A stretch of 64,000 nt of DNA from Artemisia argyi (Eukaryota > Streptophyta > Magnoliopsida > Asterales > Asteraceae). Positions 12,542 through 24,525 of this stretch are shown one piece after another. The translations under genes and the position numbers were made by a program. The notes under the pieces are model-generated. The model worked only from the letters and a program-made list of their open reading frames with translations. It did no database searches and was not told the DNA's origin. Each line of letters opens with the position of its first letter. The stretch's first letter is position 1. The stretch lies in contig CM060709.1 in the NCBI GenBank assembly GCA_030686995.1, positions 305,982,857 to 306,046,856 of the forward strand, read 5' to 3'.

Positions 12542-15500
12542 TCACGACCCGCAAATGAAAAATACTACCCGAAATATGAACGTCTGTAAATGTTCTAAAC
12601 ATTCTAAACATCCAAGCTCTTGACGCAATGTTTCAACTTCAAAACAATCTGAATGATTGAGATATTTAAGACGTTTCATGTTAGATACACTTTCTGGAAT
12701 ATCTCGTAAAGCTATACACCGCTCTAGGATTAGCTTCTCTAAGCTTTCTAATCGACCAATATCCTTAGGTAATTTCTCAAGATACGAACAGTTTCTTACT
12801 TCAAGATATTTCAGTTGTTTCAACATACAAATGCTATCTGGAAGACATTGAAGCTTTGTATCGGACAAAATTAGCTCCTCTAGAGATTCTAATTGACCAA
12901 AATCCTTAGGTAACTTCACAAGATTACCACAATCTTCGAGTTTGAGAGATTTTAAATGTTTCAACATACAAACACTATCTGGAAGAGACTGAATATATGT
13001 TTTGGACAAGAATAGCTCCTCAAGAGATTCTAATTGACCCAAATCCTTGGGTAACTTCACAAGTTTATAACACGTTTGAAGTTTGAAAGATTTTAATTGT
13101 TTCAACATACAAACACTATCTGGGAGATGTTTAACAGCTGTGGATGATAACATTAGCTCCTCAAGATATTCTAACCGGTTAAGGTCCTCAGGCGCTTCTG
13201 GAAAATAGCCTTCAAGTATAAGCTTTCTCAAACACTGTAAACTACAAACTGTCTTTGAAAGATTTTCAAGGTTTGTACAAGCACAAAAACCCATAGAAAT
13301 AACCTTATCAAGATTTCCTAACAATGACGGCATATATTCTTCAGAAAGACATGTATATTGAAATACGGGCTTATTTTCAGAATGTAATGAGCACAGTGTT
13401 TGCTTCTTGGCGATGAGGTGTAATTCCGATAAAGAACCAAGCTCAACTGATTTAGACAGTTTGTCAAACATAAAATATTTTAACCTCTCACATCCACTTA
13501 ATTCTAAGTAGACAAGTTTTTTAAGACAACCAGTGGGACCATTTATCTCTTCTAGATACAAACAGTCTTTAAGATCTAACCTCTCAAGGTTTGGAGTCAG
13601 CCCAAAGTCAAGGGTCCTCAACTTTGAATGACTGAGGTCTATGGATCTGAGCGTTGGACATTCTTTGGGCATGTGAAAGTCTACCAATTCACACCCTCTA
13701 AGACTAATGGTCTCAAGATCTGAAGTTTGCCCAAGGTCAAGGGTCTTCAACCTTGAACCATTGAGGTTGAGGGATTTGAGCTTTGGACATCGGAAGGGCA
13801 TTTGAAGTTCTTCCAAATCAGTACAGCCTACAAGACTTAAAGTCTCGAGATCCTGATTTGGCCCAAGGTATAGTTTTCTCAAATTTAAATTATCTAAGCT
13901 GAGAGATTTTAGCTTTGGACATCCATTAGGAATGTGAAGTTCAATTAAATCACAACATCCTACAAGACTTAATGTCTCTAGGTTTAAAGTCAACCCAAGG
14001 TAAAGTTTCCTCAAACTCGAATGATCGACGCCAAGAGATTTGAGATTTGGACATTCATCACGTATGTGAAGTTCTCTCAAGTCTCTACATTGTTCAAGAT
14101 TTAATACCTCGAGATTTGGAGTCAGACCAAGGTTCAACCTTTTCAAAGGTGTATAACTGATGTCAAGGAATCTCAGCTTATTAAGAACCTATCATACAAA
14201 AAAAACACAGGATGAATATATATTGGTGTACTAACAAACTAATATAGATGTACATTATCACAATCAATCAGGAAAAACAGCCAACCAATTACCACTACTC
14301 TACCTTTTCTTTTGGCCCATTCCATAGTTGTTCAATTGAGCTAAAAGACATGTCAAGTCCAACAAGGTTGTCTGCTTGAAATGTTTCATGTAAAGACGAA
14401 AAAGGGTATGCTCGCCAACAAAGATATCGTAAACCATCTGGAAAGTGCTGGCTAACTTTGCTTTCTTTCCAATTAGGTAGAGAACACATGTAAAGAACTG
14501 TAAGTTTCTTCATGTTTCTGAGACCTTTCATGACAGTTTCCAGATTAAGTGTCAATGGCGACAATCTTATATATGTGATTGCTTCATTACCCTGTAAGCC
14601 AAAAAGCAGTAATAAATAATATGTCTCATACCTAATGAAAAAAAGTTAGTTTTTTTATCAACTTTACAATAGACTTGAGCCTCACCAGATTATTAGCCAA
14701 TATATCTTCAATCTCCTCGGCAATCCATAAATGGCTATGTCTTTTATACTCATCGAGGTGAAAACGACAAACAATATTTCTGCCCATTTCTTCTATATGG
14801 TCATGCATGCCCAAGTCACTATGACGAGATATAGTTATGAGAGATTTCTGCTCAAGAACTTTTATACCACTTACAGCATGAAATCCACAGCATTCAAGCA
14901 CTTGAATTGCTTTGTCTTTCTGCTCACCTTTGAGTATGCATGCAACAGTTAGGAACATTTTCTTGCGATCATTTTCTAGACTGTCATAGCTTAATTCCAA
15001 AACTTTCTGAGTTTCCTCCAGTGGAATTTTTTTCAGTCTTTCTATGGAATCTTTCCATTCAATCTCATTTTGACCACGGAGAAGGGAACCTAAAATTCTA
15101 ATTGATAAGGGAAGCCCAGCAGCATAACGTACAACTTTCCCTGATAGCTCTTCATAACTTTGAATTGGTATCTCTCTCCCAAATGCATACCTACTGAACA
15201 GGCAAACTGCTTCCTCATGTGACAACAGATTGACATTATGAATCGAGCTCACTCCGTATGCTACCAACGCTTGCTCATCTCTTGTTGTAATGATAATTCT
15301 ACTTCCCGGTTTAAACCAACTAGGCTTACCAGCTAACGCCTCAAGTTGGTCTATGTGATCCACATCATCAAGAACAAGAAGAACTTTTCTACCACACATT
15401 CTCCTCTTCATCATATTTTTCCCATCATGGACACTATCTAAACTGACGTGTTCATTTAACACAGCCGAAAGTACTTGTTTTTGTAATATCTTCAAACCAG

Positions 15501-17762
15501 ACAAAGTAGCTTGTGAAACTTCTCTGACATTTTCAACAAAGCTTTTAGCTTCAAATTCAAAAGATATATGATCAAAAAGAGCTCTAGCCAAAGTTGTCTT
15601 CCCACTACCTCCCATCCCTTTGATCCCTATCATACGAACATCATTCAAACCAATTTCTAAACATGAAACAACATCTTTTACCCGGTCTTTCATCCCTACT
15701 AAGTTTTCATCAACATAGCTGGTAAAATTCATCTCTAATGAAACCTCTTCAACAATTTTTTGGATGCACTTAGCTTCATGCCTGTGTGTTATATAGGATT
15801 TATTTAGATGAATTATATTCCCAACATAAATGATTAGATGAAATAATCTATTACATACTGGTGTACATGGAATAATAACAGTCATTCGATCATATTTTAT
15901 AGATGTGGCAAAATTGTAAGGGCCATGTGTATTGTGTAATGGGTCGAAATAGGTAATTTCTTATGTGTGTAGTTCAAACGGGTGGGTCGAATTGGATTAA
16001 CCCGGGGCAATTTTTTTGCACATCTCTTTTATGTATTCAGAAATAAGTAGTGTTGAAATATCATAATAATCTATTTTTTGAAAATGGGGTGGGATTTTTC
16101 ATGAATTAATAGTTAAAGCGAAGACCTCATGGAACAAACGGGACATGGATACCTAATTATAACCTATTTGTTAAATGTGAGGTGGCTGAGGACTTATGGC
16201 GTGCTTTCAAATTGTCGTCAGGTGTTGATTTTAGGCCAAATGAAACTAACTTGAACCTGATCCATATAAAGTAATGCTCAACACTTAAGCATGCAAAGAC
16301 GTGGCATCGAAGTTGCAGGGTGAGTGGCTGTTTGTTATTATGGTCTTACAGGAACCATAAAACATTCACAACTCGGTAGGTGAGAACAGAAAATCGCAGT
16401 ATAATTGAGGAAGTAAAGGTTGTTTTGTCTCTCTTGTTTGGGAGTCTTGGAGATATCGACCTCTTCATGTTTTTGCAACAAGATTGTTCTTTATTCTCTT
16501 CGTAACTCTAGCATCTTACGATTTTTGGTGCTATAAATTTTCCTTTCATTTTTCAATAGAAAAGATAAACAAACCGGAATTGAACCATTTATAAGTAAAC
16601 GGGTCAAATCGAAAAAATCTGATATATATCATATATGTATTATATATATAAAGGAAAAACAAAAAAGTGAAAAGTGTAAAGTTGGAACTAAAAAAAAGAA
16701 ATGTTGAAAACATATATTTCAAAAGTAAACTAAGGAGTAATACACATCGAAAACCGGTTTGACCCGGTTTAAATTTGACCCGTTTTGACCCAACCCATCG
16801 GGATGACCCGATTTAAATTGACCCGTTTTTCGACCGGAACGGTTCAACTGGTTGAACCAAACATTATGTTTGATCCCTAAATCCTCAAACTTTTATTAGT
16901 GTATTTTTCGTTTATAACCCATAAACTTTTTTTTATCACTAAAACTATTTGCCGCTATAAAATCCGTTGCTATGCACGAGTACTCGTCTAGTATATATAT
17001 AAGGTGGATTGATATCATTTAAGTTGAAATGAACATGATACGTCATATTCACCAATCAGAAAATAGATGTAATTGATTAAATGTTCTATTTTGAATGAAA
17101 AAATAGTGCCCACATATATGACTCCTCTCACAAAGTTGAATAATACCCATCATGCATGTAAGGTTATACGTAAGAGGATCCTAATCCATATAAGATGGCA
17201 TGGATGATCCTTATAAGCGTAGATCACTAGATTGGAAGAAAAAAAAATGAAAATATATTGCAAAGATATAATGAGGGAATTACCCATCGGCGGTGTTCTT
17301 CAACTCCCACCCAGCCAAATCTGCCGCTTCCTTAAGAGCATCTATCCATTTCCTTGCAGCCTCATATTTTTCATGTCTGGCAAAGGCTTCTCCAACCGCT
17401 CCACTTTGTTTACGCACTTCTGTGGGTTCCACATCATAGAATACGGGGTAAGCAGCATGCTCACTCGTCTTCTGGCACTCCATAATCTTGACAAGCTCAT
17501 CTAAGCACCAAGACGAAGAGGCGTAGCTCTTGGAGAAAACGATGATGTAGAATTTTGAGTCTTCTATGGATCTTATAAGCTCATCACTTATTATTTTTCC
17601 TTTTTTGATTCTTTCATCGTCTTTGTATGTGTGAATGCTTTTCTGCTCAAGAGCGTAATAAAGATGATCAACGAAGTTCTTACGAGTGTCTTCTCCTCTA
17701 AAACTCAGAAAAACATCATACTTGAAGCTCTTTTGAACTGATGATGTTGAAGTAGATGCCAT
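12542..17762 (-). CDS. TIR-NBS-LRR (TNL) disease-resistance protein
   Basis: Intracellular immune receptor that senses pathogen effectors. In this family the TIR domain is an NADase that signals through EDS1. Four exons on the minus strand join in frame: 17762-17284, 15781-14686, 14591-14304, 14188-12542 (3510 nt, 1169 aa), with GT-AG introns of 1502, 94 and 115 bases. Exon 1 holds the TIR domain (residues about 12-150: YDVFLSFRGEDTRK, and SSSWCLDEL with the catalytic Glu). Exon 2 holds NB-ARC: P-loop GMGGSGKTT about 215-223, kinase-2 LLVLDDVD about 294-301, GSRIIITTRD about 319-328, GLPLS about 382-386, MHD at about 485-487. Exon 3 is the linker with the first LRR. Exon 4 is about 20 LRRs, ending with three repeats around LPDSVCMLK and LPKDLGQLESLEEL. 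All key motifs are intact, so it is probably functional. The stop at 12542 lies in the long exon, and a later extra exon is not needed. Confidence 0.95.
15782..17283 (-). other. Large intron 1 of the TNL gene
   Basis: This 1.5-kb intron holds no exon. At about 16750-16860 there is a cluster of GACCCGTTTTGACCC / AACCGGTT words typical of hAT MITE interiors. At 16960-16991 there is a Helitron-like 3' end: GTTGC-TATGCACG, CGAGTACTCG and CTAG followed by T. Confidence 0.5.
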
Positions 17763-18034
17763 TGAAGCTAGTTATTACTGAAGCAACGTATAAAAGTTAA
17801 CTGTTATTGGGGAAAATATATTCATATGAACTGATTGAAAAGAAACAATTGGATGAGTGAATAAGAGTACTGAATATTAAGAAGAAATAGCAGTGTGAAT
17901 CTTAATGTGTTAGTTGTTGAAAAAAAAATGCAGACTACGTGGTGAAACAAAAGACCCTTATTTGGTCATATAAATTATAGAATACAGTTAATTTTACTAA
18001 TTTAATCCTTGTGTTTTACACTTTTTTCTCCTTT
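17763..18034. other. Upstream region of the TNL gene
   Basis: This probably contains the NLR promoter and 5' UTR on the minus strand. I cannot point to a convincing TATA box or other site. Confidence 0.35.
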
Positions 18035-18425
18035 AGTCCTTAATCTTTAATAATTACACCGTTCATCCATGTGTTTGTCCATTTCTAACATACCGGTCCT
18101 TTGATTAAACGACCGTTAAACAAATAACGTTGAGTGACTCGTGTGTAGGTCACATGATGGCCATTTTAGACTTTTTATACACATTCATCCAACAACGTCT
18201 AAAATGTGTATAAAAAGAAAAAAAAAAAAATTATTGGCCAACAAGTGTTTCTATAGAAAAATAAAAGAAATAGATATTGTTGGATGAATGTGTATAAAAA
18301 GTCTAAAATGGCCATCACATGACCTGCACATGAGTCACTCAACGTTATTTGTTTAACGGTCCTTTGAAAGGACCGGTTTGTTAGAAATGGACAAACACAT
18401 GGATGGGCGGTGTAATCATTGGCAA
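18035..18425. mobile_element. Fold-back MITE with about 150-bp arms
   Basis: The left arm (about 18043-18195) and right arm (about 18270-18420) are inverted copies. Shared blocks include ATTACACCG, CATGTGTTTGTCCATTTCT, AACGTTGAGTGACTC and GACTTTTTATACACATTCAT. Both arms end at a loop of about 75 bases containing a poly-A stretch. It sits upstream of the TNL gene and could affect its expression through hairpin RNA, but that is only a possibility. Confidence 0.75.
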
Positions 18426-18831
18426 CACCGTGATACTCAACTTCCAATACTAGACCGAGAGGGAGTATACTGTCGCTTAGACGGCAAAGATAGTAGATTA
18501 TTGCCAAGAAATACACAATACCCAAAAGTAGAACGACGAGTGGCAGGAATCCTACTTAATCAGCATCTGAATAGGCAACTAATGAGTATTCCGGCAAGGG
18601 TAATGATACATTAATTAGCAGTGATATGCCGTATTGGATGTCTGATTAGCATTATTCTTCATTTTCTTTGTTTTAGCTCCACATAACGCTGTTTTCTGTG
18701 CCTTTTCCATTTTTGCTCCAGTATTACTAAGAATCACAAAAGTAAAGATTAAGTAACGATTCTTATATAAAATCATAGCAAATGAGCAAAATATATGGGA
18801 TAAATGATGTATAAAAACACTACTTATTTAG
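18426..18831. other. Intergenic region, nothing recognised
   Basis: Short open frames only. A 'gagggagtatac' motif near 18459 resembles a Stowaway MITE end, but no partner was found. Confidence 0.35.
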
Positions 18832-19096
18832 AGTTCGTTTCCTGTTAGTCGATAACATACATTGCTACTTGATTATATATTCTGGTGTTGTGATCTTGTT
18901 GCACAAGTTGGTGCAACAATATGATATGAATATATTCAACAGTAACATTTCAAGTTCAGGAAGATACACTTCCTGTAAAAAATAATACCAAGTAAATATC
19001 ACATAGACCAACAAACAAAAGCGACAAGTGTGTGCAAGTACTTCAAATTATAAAGTAAGTATCACATAGATGCAGAAGTAAATAAATAAGAATGCA
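18832..19096. repeat. Direct repeat copy B flanking the NLR gene
   Basis: Near-identical partner of 10978-11243 in the same orientation, with a few small indels. It lies 336 bases beyond the stop codon of the minus-strand phosphoesterase gene, probably in or just after its 3' UTR. Confidence 0.85.
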
Positions 19097-19431
19097 TCCC
19101 AGGATTATAAGCTTAACCACATGTCCACATTGGCGAAACAGTCAAGAAAACTAGAAGAGAGAAAAAAAAAAAAAAAAAAAAAAAAAAAACGTGGCTTCTC
19201 AAATGGTCAAACTTCACTGCATACAGAATCAGTAAATGTAAACAAACTTAAGCTGCACTGAGTTTGTTGAAGGATACTCATATATTACAATAATGACCTG
19301 TTTTACAGTTACATGCGGTCTCAGGTCATTTTTAATCTAAGCCTCAACTACAACTGTTGTACAACAAATCATTACAACACCTCTTCTACTGTTCATAATA
19401 TTAATAAGCTGATAAATAAATTGCATCAACA

Positions 19432-22400
19432 TCATTTGTCAATCCAGTCACTGAATAGCAACATTATATAGATAGGCACATTAACTGCAGCAACAACAGA
19501 AAGCACTTGGAAAACCCGTAGCAACCTCTGAATCACCAGTCTAACAATTGACTTGTTGGTTTTGAATGGTCCCAATTTTGCAGCAGCATCGTCTTGTGGC
19601 ATTGTAACATTAATATCCTGCATCATCTGTTTTTTAGCTGCTGACCGCATTGTAGCATTTCCCCTGAACCATTAAAAAAATCAACTTATTACTACAATCA
19701 CCTTACATTTGTTAAGTAAAAACACTAAGTTACGTGTGCAGACTTACCTTTCTATCCTCTCGGTTGAACGTGAGGGAGCAATCTTTGAGGCTTTCTTAAT
19801 TAAATGCATCGAGCCTTCTGCATCCCAAACCATCTCATAGTCGCAGTTTTCATCGTCATCTTTCACTTTAGTGCTTTTGAAGACGGCTAACATATTACTC
19901 ACCAACTCGCCAATATGTAGGTGGATGCCCAACCCATTTGTTGGCCATAGGAGAACCACAACAAGAGTAACCACAAATAACACAATATACCTGATATTTT
20001 TAGACTAATCAAACATAACAAAATTTAAAAACCATAATATGCAAGAAAAATTGTTTTTTCTCATTGTATGTAACCTACTTACAAACTTTTACCGGTTTAT
20101 GTACGTAACCTTTTATGTAAATGATGACGTAGCACTTCAAAAATGATGCCACGTCACTATTTAAGAATTTAGCCTCTTATGAAAGGTACTTACATACAAT
20201 GGTTAAAAGTTAAAAGTATGTTGCATAAAATGAAATAAAAACCACTTTTTTTCTTGAATGTATAATGTAAATTTATTTTCAAATGAAGATTACCACAAAT
20301 AAATAAAGGTCTGTGCAGGAAGAGAACACAGATGTGTTGATACGGTCTCTGATGCATTAGAATATGCGAGTTGACTTGCGGTTAGTAGCATGAAAGATGG
20401 ATACAAGTTTCCTTGCTGCCAGCTAATCGTCCCCAAAGTTTGCTACACAAAGTAACAACACATTTAATGTCATAACATTCACATAAAAACATATACCAAA
20501 AACTCACACACATACCTCTACTACAGGCCCGTGTTCAGCTATATGAGTTACAGTACACTGATCATGATCATGACCAGACAACACAAGTACCTGTAATGAC
20601 ACAAATCACATTTACGTCATTAAACGTTTGAAGATTCGGTTATATGCAATAGATAAGGAGGGAACTTACAGGTTTGATGGAGTCCAGTAACATGTTTGTT
20701 GTTTTTTCTGTAAGATAATTTTGATACCTGCATCAGTTTCATGATATAAGAACTGAGCCCGTAGCCAAACAGGAATTGAATAAGTTAATAACATGAGGAA
20801 GTTACACTATGTCCCGATCATCAGTAGCACGCGAAATTCTCTGAACATGAAAAAGTGAGATTATTTCTGAGTCCACAAAAGGTCATGAACAGTGAGACTT
20901 TAACAAACATACAAACATTCTAACCTGATCAATAATAGGAGAAGAACGTCGAGGACCACAGGGAGTTGAGTCGGGTCGATAGAGTGGTATATGAGTCAAT
21001 AACACTCGTGGGCGTGACTGATAGTCTTTAGAAATGTAAATTATGTTAATTATTAGTAAAAATAAAGAATTTACCAATTATATGAAAAATGTCACCGAGT
21101 GTTATATACTGACATACCTGTAGACACACTGTTAACAAACTTCCATGTAGCAGAGGTTTGGATTTGTTGCGGACGGCCTGTGGACAGCACATCATCAATA
21201 TTTAGAAACCAATTTTAATGTTTCAATCATTGGAAAAAATATATTATTTACCATCTATTGTTTGGGCATCGACAACAACAAATTCCACTACTCCTGCTGT
21301 GAAGTTATAGTTTCTTGAACCGAATGCTTTTTCATATCGGCTGATAACCTATTGTTTCAAAAATCAAGGAAAACAAGTTTAAACTATGATACACAATAAA
21401 ATAATACGTTATGATATAAGAACGCAAAAAATACCTTGGGCATTTTAGAGTTATGGCCTGAATAACCGATGTCATGGTTTCCTGATAGGAAGTATACTTG
21501 ATTATTTGTAGCTTTTTCAATGGTCTTGAGGTCGAAAATATGCCTAAAACGATTTAAAGAATCCTGCCACCTGAACACCAAACATATTAGAGGGGCGTTT
21601 GGGATTGGATAGTTAAGTGCTTATCTACTTACTAAAATTAGCAGATAAGCCATTTTGAGTATTTGCATGAAACTGCTTATCTGCTTATTTTAAAGTAGAT
21701 AAACACTTGAAAATACAAAGTCGTGACCTGCTTATTCTTTTATTAGATATCTGTTTAAAATAAGCTTATTTTTTAAATGTGATTTTAACTCACTTCTTAT
21801 ATTATAGCAACAAAAAAGGAATACTTTTTTCCTTACTCTTCATCGAAAAGATCAGGACCACCATCAAAATAATCACCCAGAAACAACACCATGTCAGGTT
21901 TGAAAGGCATGATGGAAGACAGCATTGCTCGTCGCATATAGATATCAGTATAAAATTGAACAATCTCAAGTATCAGTGATTTAGGTGCTAACGGGAGTGA
22001 TGTCCTATCCATGAGCTGTTAGAATTAAACTTTTGTAAGGGCTTTACTCATTGGGATACATGTATATTATAGGAGATGCTATTTAGATCATGAATACCTG
22101 TGGATCGGTTATCACTGCAATTTTCACATAATCACCTGGATTGTCCGTTGCATAAATCTACACACACCAACTAAAAGCATGAGTGTCTAAAAAATAATGG
22201 TGGTGTCCATTTTCGAAGTAATCATTTAATTATTGCATTTTCAAGTAGTATACCACATGTTTTCGCAAGTGTTTCGATTTCACATTATGTTTCGATTGAT
22301 GAAACAGATTTATATAAAACTGTTTGATTTCGATTTCACATTATGTTTCGATTGATGAAACAGATTTATATAAAACTGTTTGATTAGCACACCAAGGAAT

Positions 22401-23747
22401 GTTACCAAGAGGTCATTGGTGTATCTAGGTTCCATCAACAAAAATGTCGTAGGTTCAAGTCTCAGTTAAGACGTTTGTGTATTAAAAGGTGTGTGTGAGT
22501 CTTTTTGGGTAACCATGGTTTCCAACCTTTTAGCCGACTAATCCACAGGATGTGTGAGTCTTTGCCTATTAAAATCAAATGTTTAGAAATTGGCAACTTT
22601 ATTCAGCATCTATAAGTACATTGCTCCAAAATCTTGGTGGGTTGAGCTTTTGGTAAATACGGCTTTTCCAAATAAAGCTACAAGGACAAATATTAACAAA
22701 ATAAAGCATGTCGCATAAATTGGATCATTTGAGAAATTATCTAATTCTAATTTTTCCGTATCAGAAATCACTGTCAAAACGCAATACCAAACACCCCTTT
22801 AGATCTCTATTCTCTAGATGCAATAAGTGCCACAAATTAGGACATTTTGTTTCAAACTTGCAACACTCCCTTATACACTAACAAATTATCTTTTAATTTT
22901 AAACTTCTTACTAACCAATCTAAACTTTATTATAACCTATTTGCAGCAGTTGCAACTTAACATAGTTAACAAGAGACCCGGGTTCGCTAGGTGTGGACAT
23001 CTTGGGATGGCCAGGGAATCGTCCGGAAATGACCACGGAAATACCAGTTAGGCCACATACATCGAAGCAATGGCTATGATGTAACAAGATTGCTTATAAT
23101 AATAGGGATAATGGTCCGAATACGTATCCAACTTGACACCTATTACTTTGTGTTTACTATACTATTTTTTCTCCTAATTTAACATACCAACTTTTAATTT
23201 TTACTACTGCGTGTAATCGTGTATTATCACTAAGTTCGATACATTTTCAAATAATTTCCATTCAAACGTATCAAACTTTGCCCGCAAGGATACACATAGG
23301 AATTGAGATCCACTCAAGTTTATATGAACATGACTAGTAATGTTTACTCACAATAAAAAAGAAAATTGGGTCCCTAAGTAGGCCCCACTGTTTTGTTTGT
23401 GAGGAAACAGTACTCTCATGTTCATATCAACTTAAGAGAATCTCAAACCCTATTAGCAAAAATTAAAAGTTTATACATTCAAACTAAAGGAATAAGTGTC
23501 AAGTTGATACATTTTCAAAACATTATCCCATTACACATCTACTGTTAAGGTAACTAAATATAGTATGCAACAACAAGATCAAATCACAAGAAGTAAAAAA
23601 AAAAAAAAAGATGGTTGATCTGAGATAGTAAGTTACCGGGGGCCAAGAGCAAGTGAAATAAGAAGGCATCCAAAATGCAAATTTTTCGCCGGAAAAGATG
23701 GTGAAGGCCCATAGTACAACAAAGAACACTGTCAGATTCGAAATCAT
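19432..23747 (-). CDS. Cdc1/Ted1/PGAP5-like calcineurin-type metallophosphoesterase
   Basis: Membrane-bound metal-dependent phosphoesterase. Animal and yeast relatives remove ethanolamine-phosphate from GPI-anchor mannose in the ER or Golgi. The same role here is inferred from family. Thirteen minus-strand exons join in frame: 23747-23637, 22157-22098, 22015-21837, 21570-21435, 21348-21252, 21177-21118, 21025-20925, 20840-20806, 20727-20670, 20590-20516, 20442-20294, 19990-19748, 19663-19432 (1536 nt, 511 aa), all GT-AG. Catalytic motifs: TDPQ (54-57), GDYFDGG (about 104-110), GNHD (147-150), THIPLY (about 225-230), GHDHD (285-289). There is a hydrophobic N-terminal segment, a second near 349-371 and a third near 487-505, before the terminal DWIDK. 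Intron 1 is 1.5 kb and repeat-filled. Two broken copies of exon 1 occur at 31.3 and 43.6 kb. Confidence 0.93.
21594..21790. mobile_element. MITE fragment in phosphoesterase intron 3
   Basis: It begins GGGGCGTTTGGGATTGGATA and continues with 'gcttatctac', 'gcagataagcc' and 'ctgcttatctgctta', the word set of the GTGTTTGG MITE family in this window. The far end with the matching inverted repeat is not recognisable, so it is probably truncated. Confidence 0.45.
22272..22383. repeat. 56-bp tandem duplication in intron 1
   Basis: Two adjacent, identical-looking copies of a 56-base unit starting TTTCGATTTCACATTATG and ending near AAAACTGTTTGA lie in intron 1 of the phosphoesterase gene. A perfect tandem copy suggests a recent slippage or duplication event. 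Confidence 0.85.
22391..22530 (+). mobile_element. Possible tRNA-derived SINE
   Basis: The B-box-like GGTTCAAGTCTC (22452-22463) lies about 40 bases after 'ggtcattggtgtatctaggt', which resembles an A-box region. The order and spacing are those of plant tRNA-derived SINEs. The tail and target duplications are not clear. Confidence 0.35.
23302..23446. mobile_element. Inverted-repeat MITE in intron 1
   Basis: About 50 bases starting TTGAGATCCACTC (23302) are matched, imperfectly, by the reverse complement of 23396-23446 (TTGTGAGGAAAC...AATCTCAA). Wider inverted similarity ('tatccaacttgacac' near 23125 and 'gtgtcaagttgatac' near 23497) suggests a larger element of about 400 bases around it. Confidence 0.55.
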
Positions 23748-24525
23748 GCTTGTGTTTATGTTTATGTTTTTCAGTTTATCTCAAAGTCTTTAGTTTCATG
23801 TTTTATGTTTTTTTTTGACTTTTTGAGATTTGGTCTGATGGTCGCTATCTTTTGACTTTACTATGTTTTCTTCATTTTTACTTTACTCTTCCTTGCTTTT
23901 CCGTAAGTATTGGTTTTACTTTATTTGTACCAACTAATTTTCTTACCCTAAATGTGTTGTAAAAAAAAGAGAGTTAAGCTATCACATTTTTGAAAATCTA
24001 TAATGAATTGCGGTTCTCGTAATTCTTACGAGCACATGGAATGGTAGGAAATACTGAATTAGATTTTCATTGCGTCTGTCATTACTTCATAACTGTTTAC
24101 CTCATTAAGGATCATTGGTCATGTTTGATTCGTGAATAAATTCTAGATTATAAGATGTTTTTAGTTAGTCAAGTTGCTTGAATAAATTTTAAAATTTAAT
24201 GAATTAATAAGCAAAACCTTAAAATATATGTGAAGGGAAAAAAAAAAAAAAGTTAACCGTACAACTTATAATATATGCTTCAGCTAAAGCTACAACTTGT
24301 TCCGCTAAACATACCTAAACTTAGATATTTTTATTAAGAATGAAAATGATGTAGTGCTCAAGATCTAATGCTTTAATAGGAAAATATTACACAAAGTTGA
24401 CCAAAACAAACACCAAATCACACCTGGCTATCTATAATCATGTCACTCGCCATTCAACTAATGTGTATCATATTAACATAGTAATTTAATATTGTATTAT
24501 ACTACAAAACTATCAGCAAAGAATG
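23748..24525. other. Intergenic spacer, phosphoesterase promoter
   Basis: This 778-base gap between the glutamate-receptor stop and the phosphoesterase start should hold the promoter of the latter. The stretch 23760-23970 is also found beside the extra exon 1 copy at 43706-43900, including 'gatttggtctgatggtc' and 'ctatcttttgactttac', so the promoter was copied with the exon. No clear TATA box was identified. Confidence 0.55.

Noticed and set aside
22966..23060. tRNA-like segment with 'cccgggttcgctagg'
   Set aside because: A B-box-like string is present, but there is no A-box, no cloverleaf that I can draw, and no anticodon arm.
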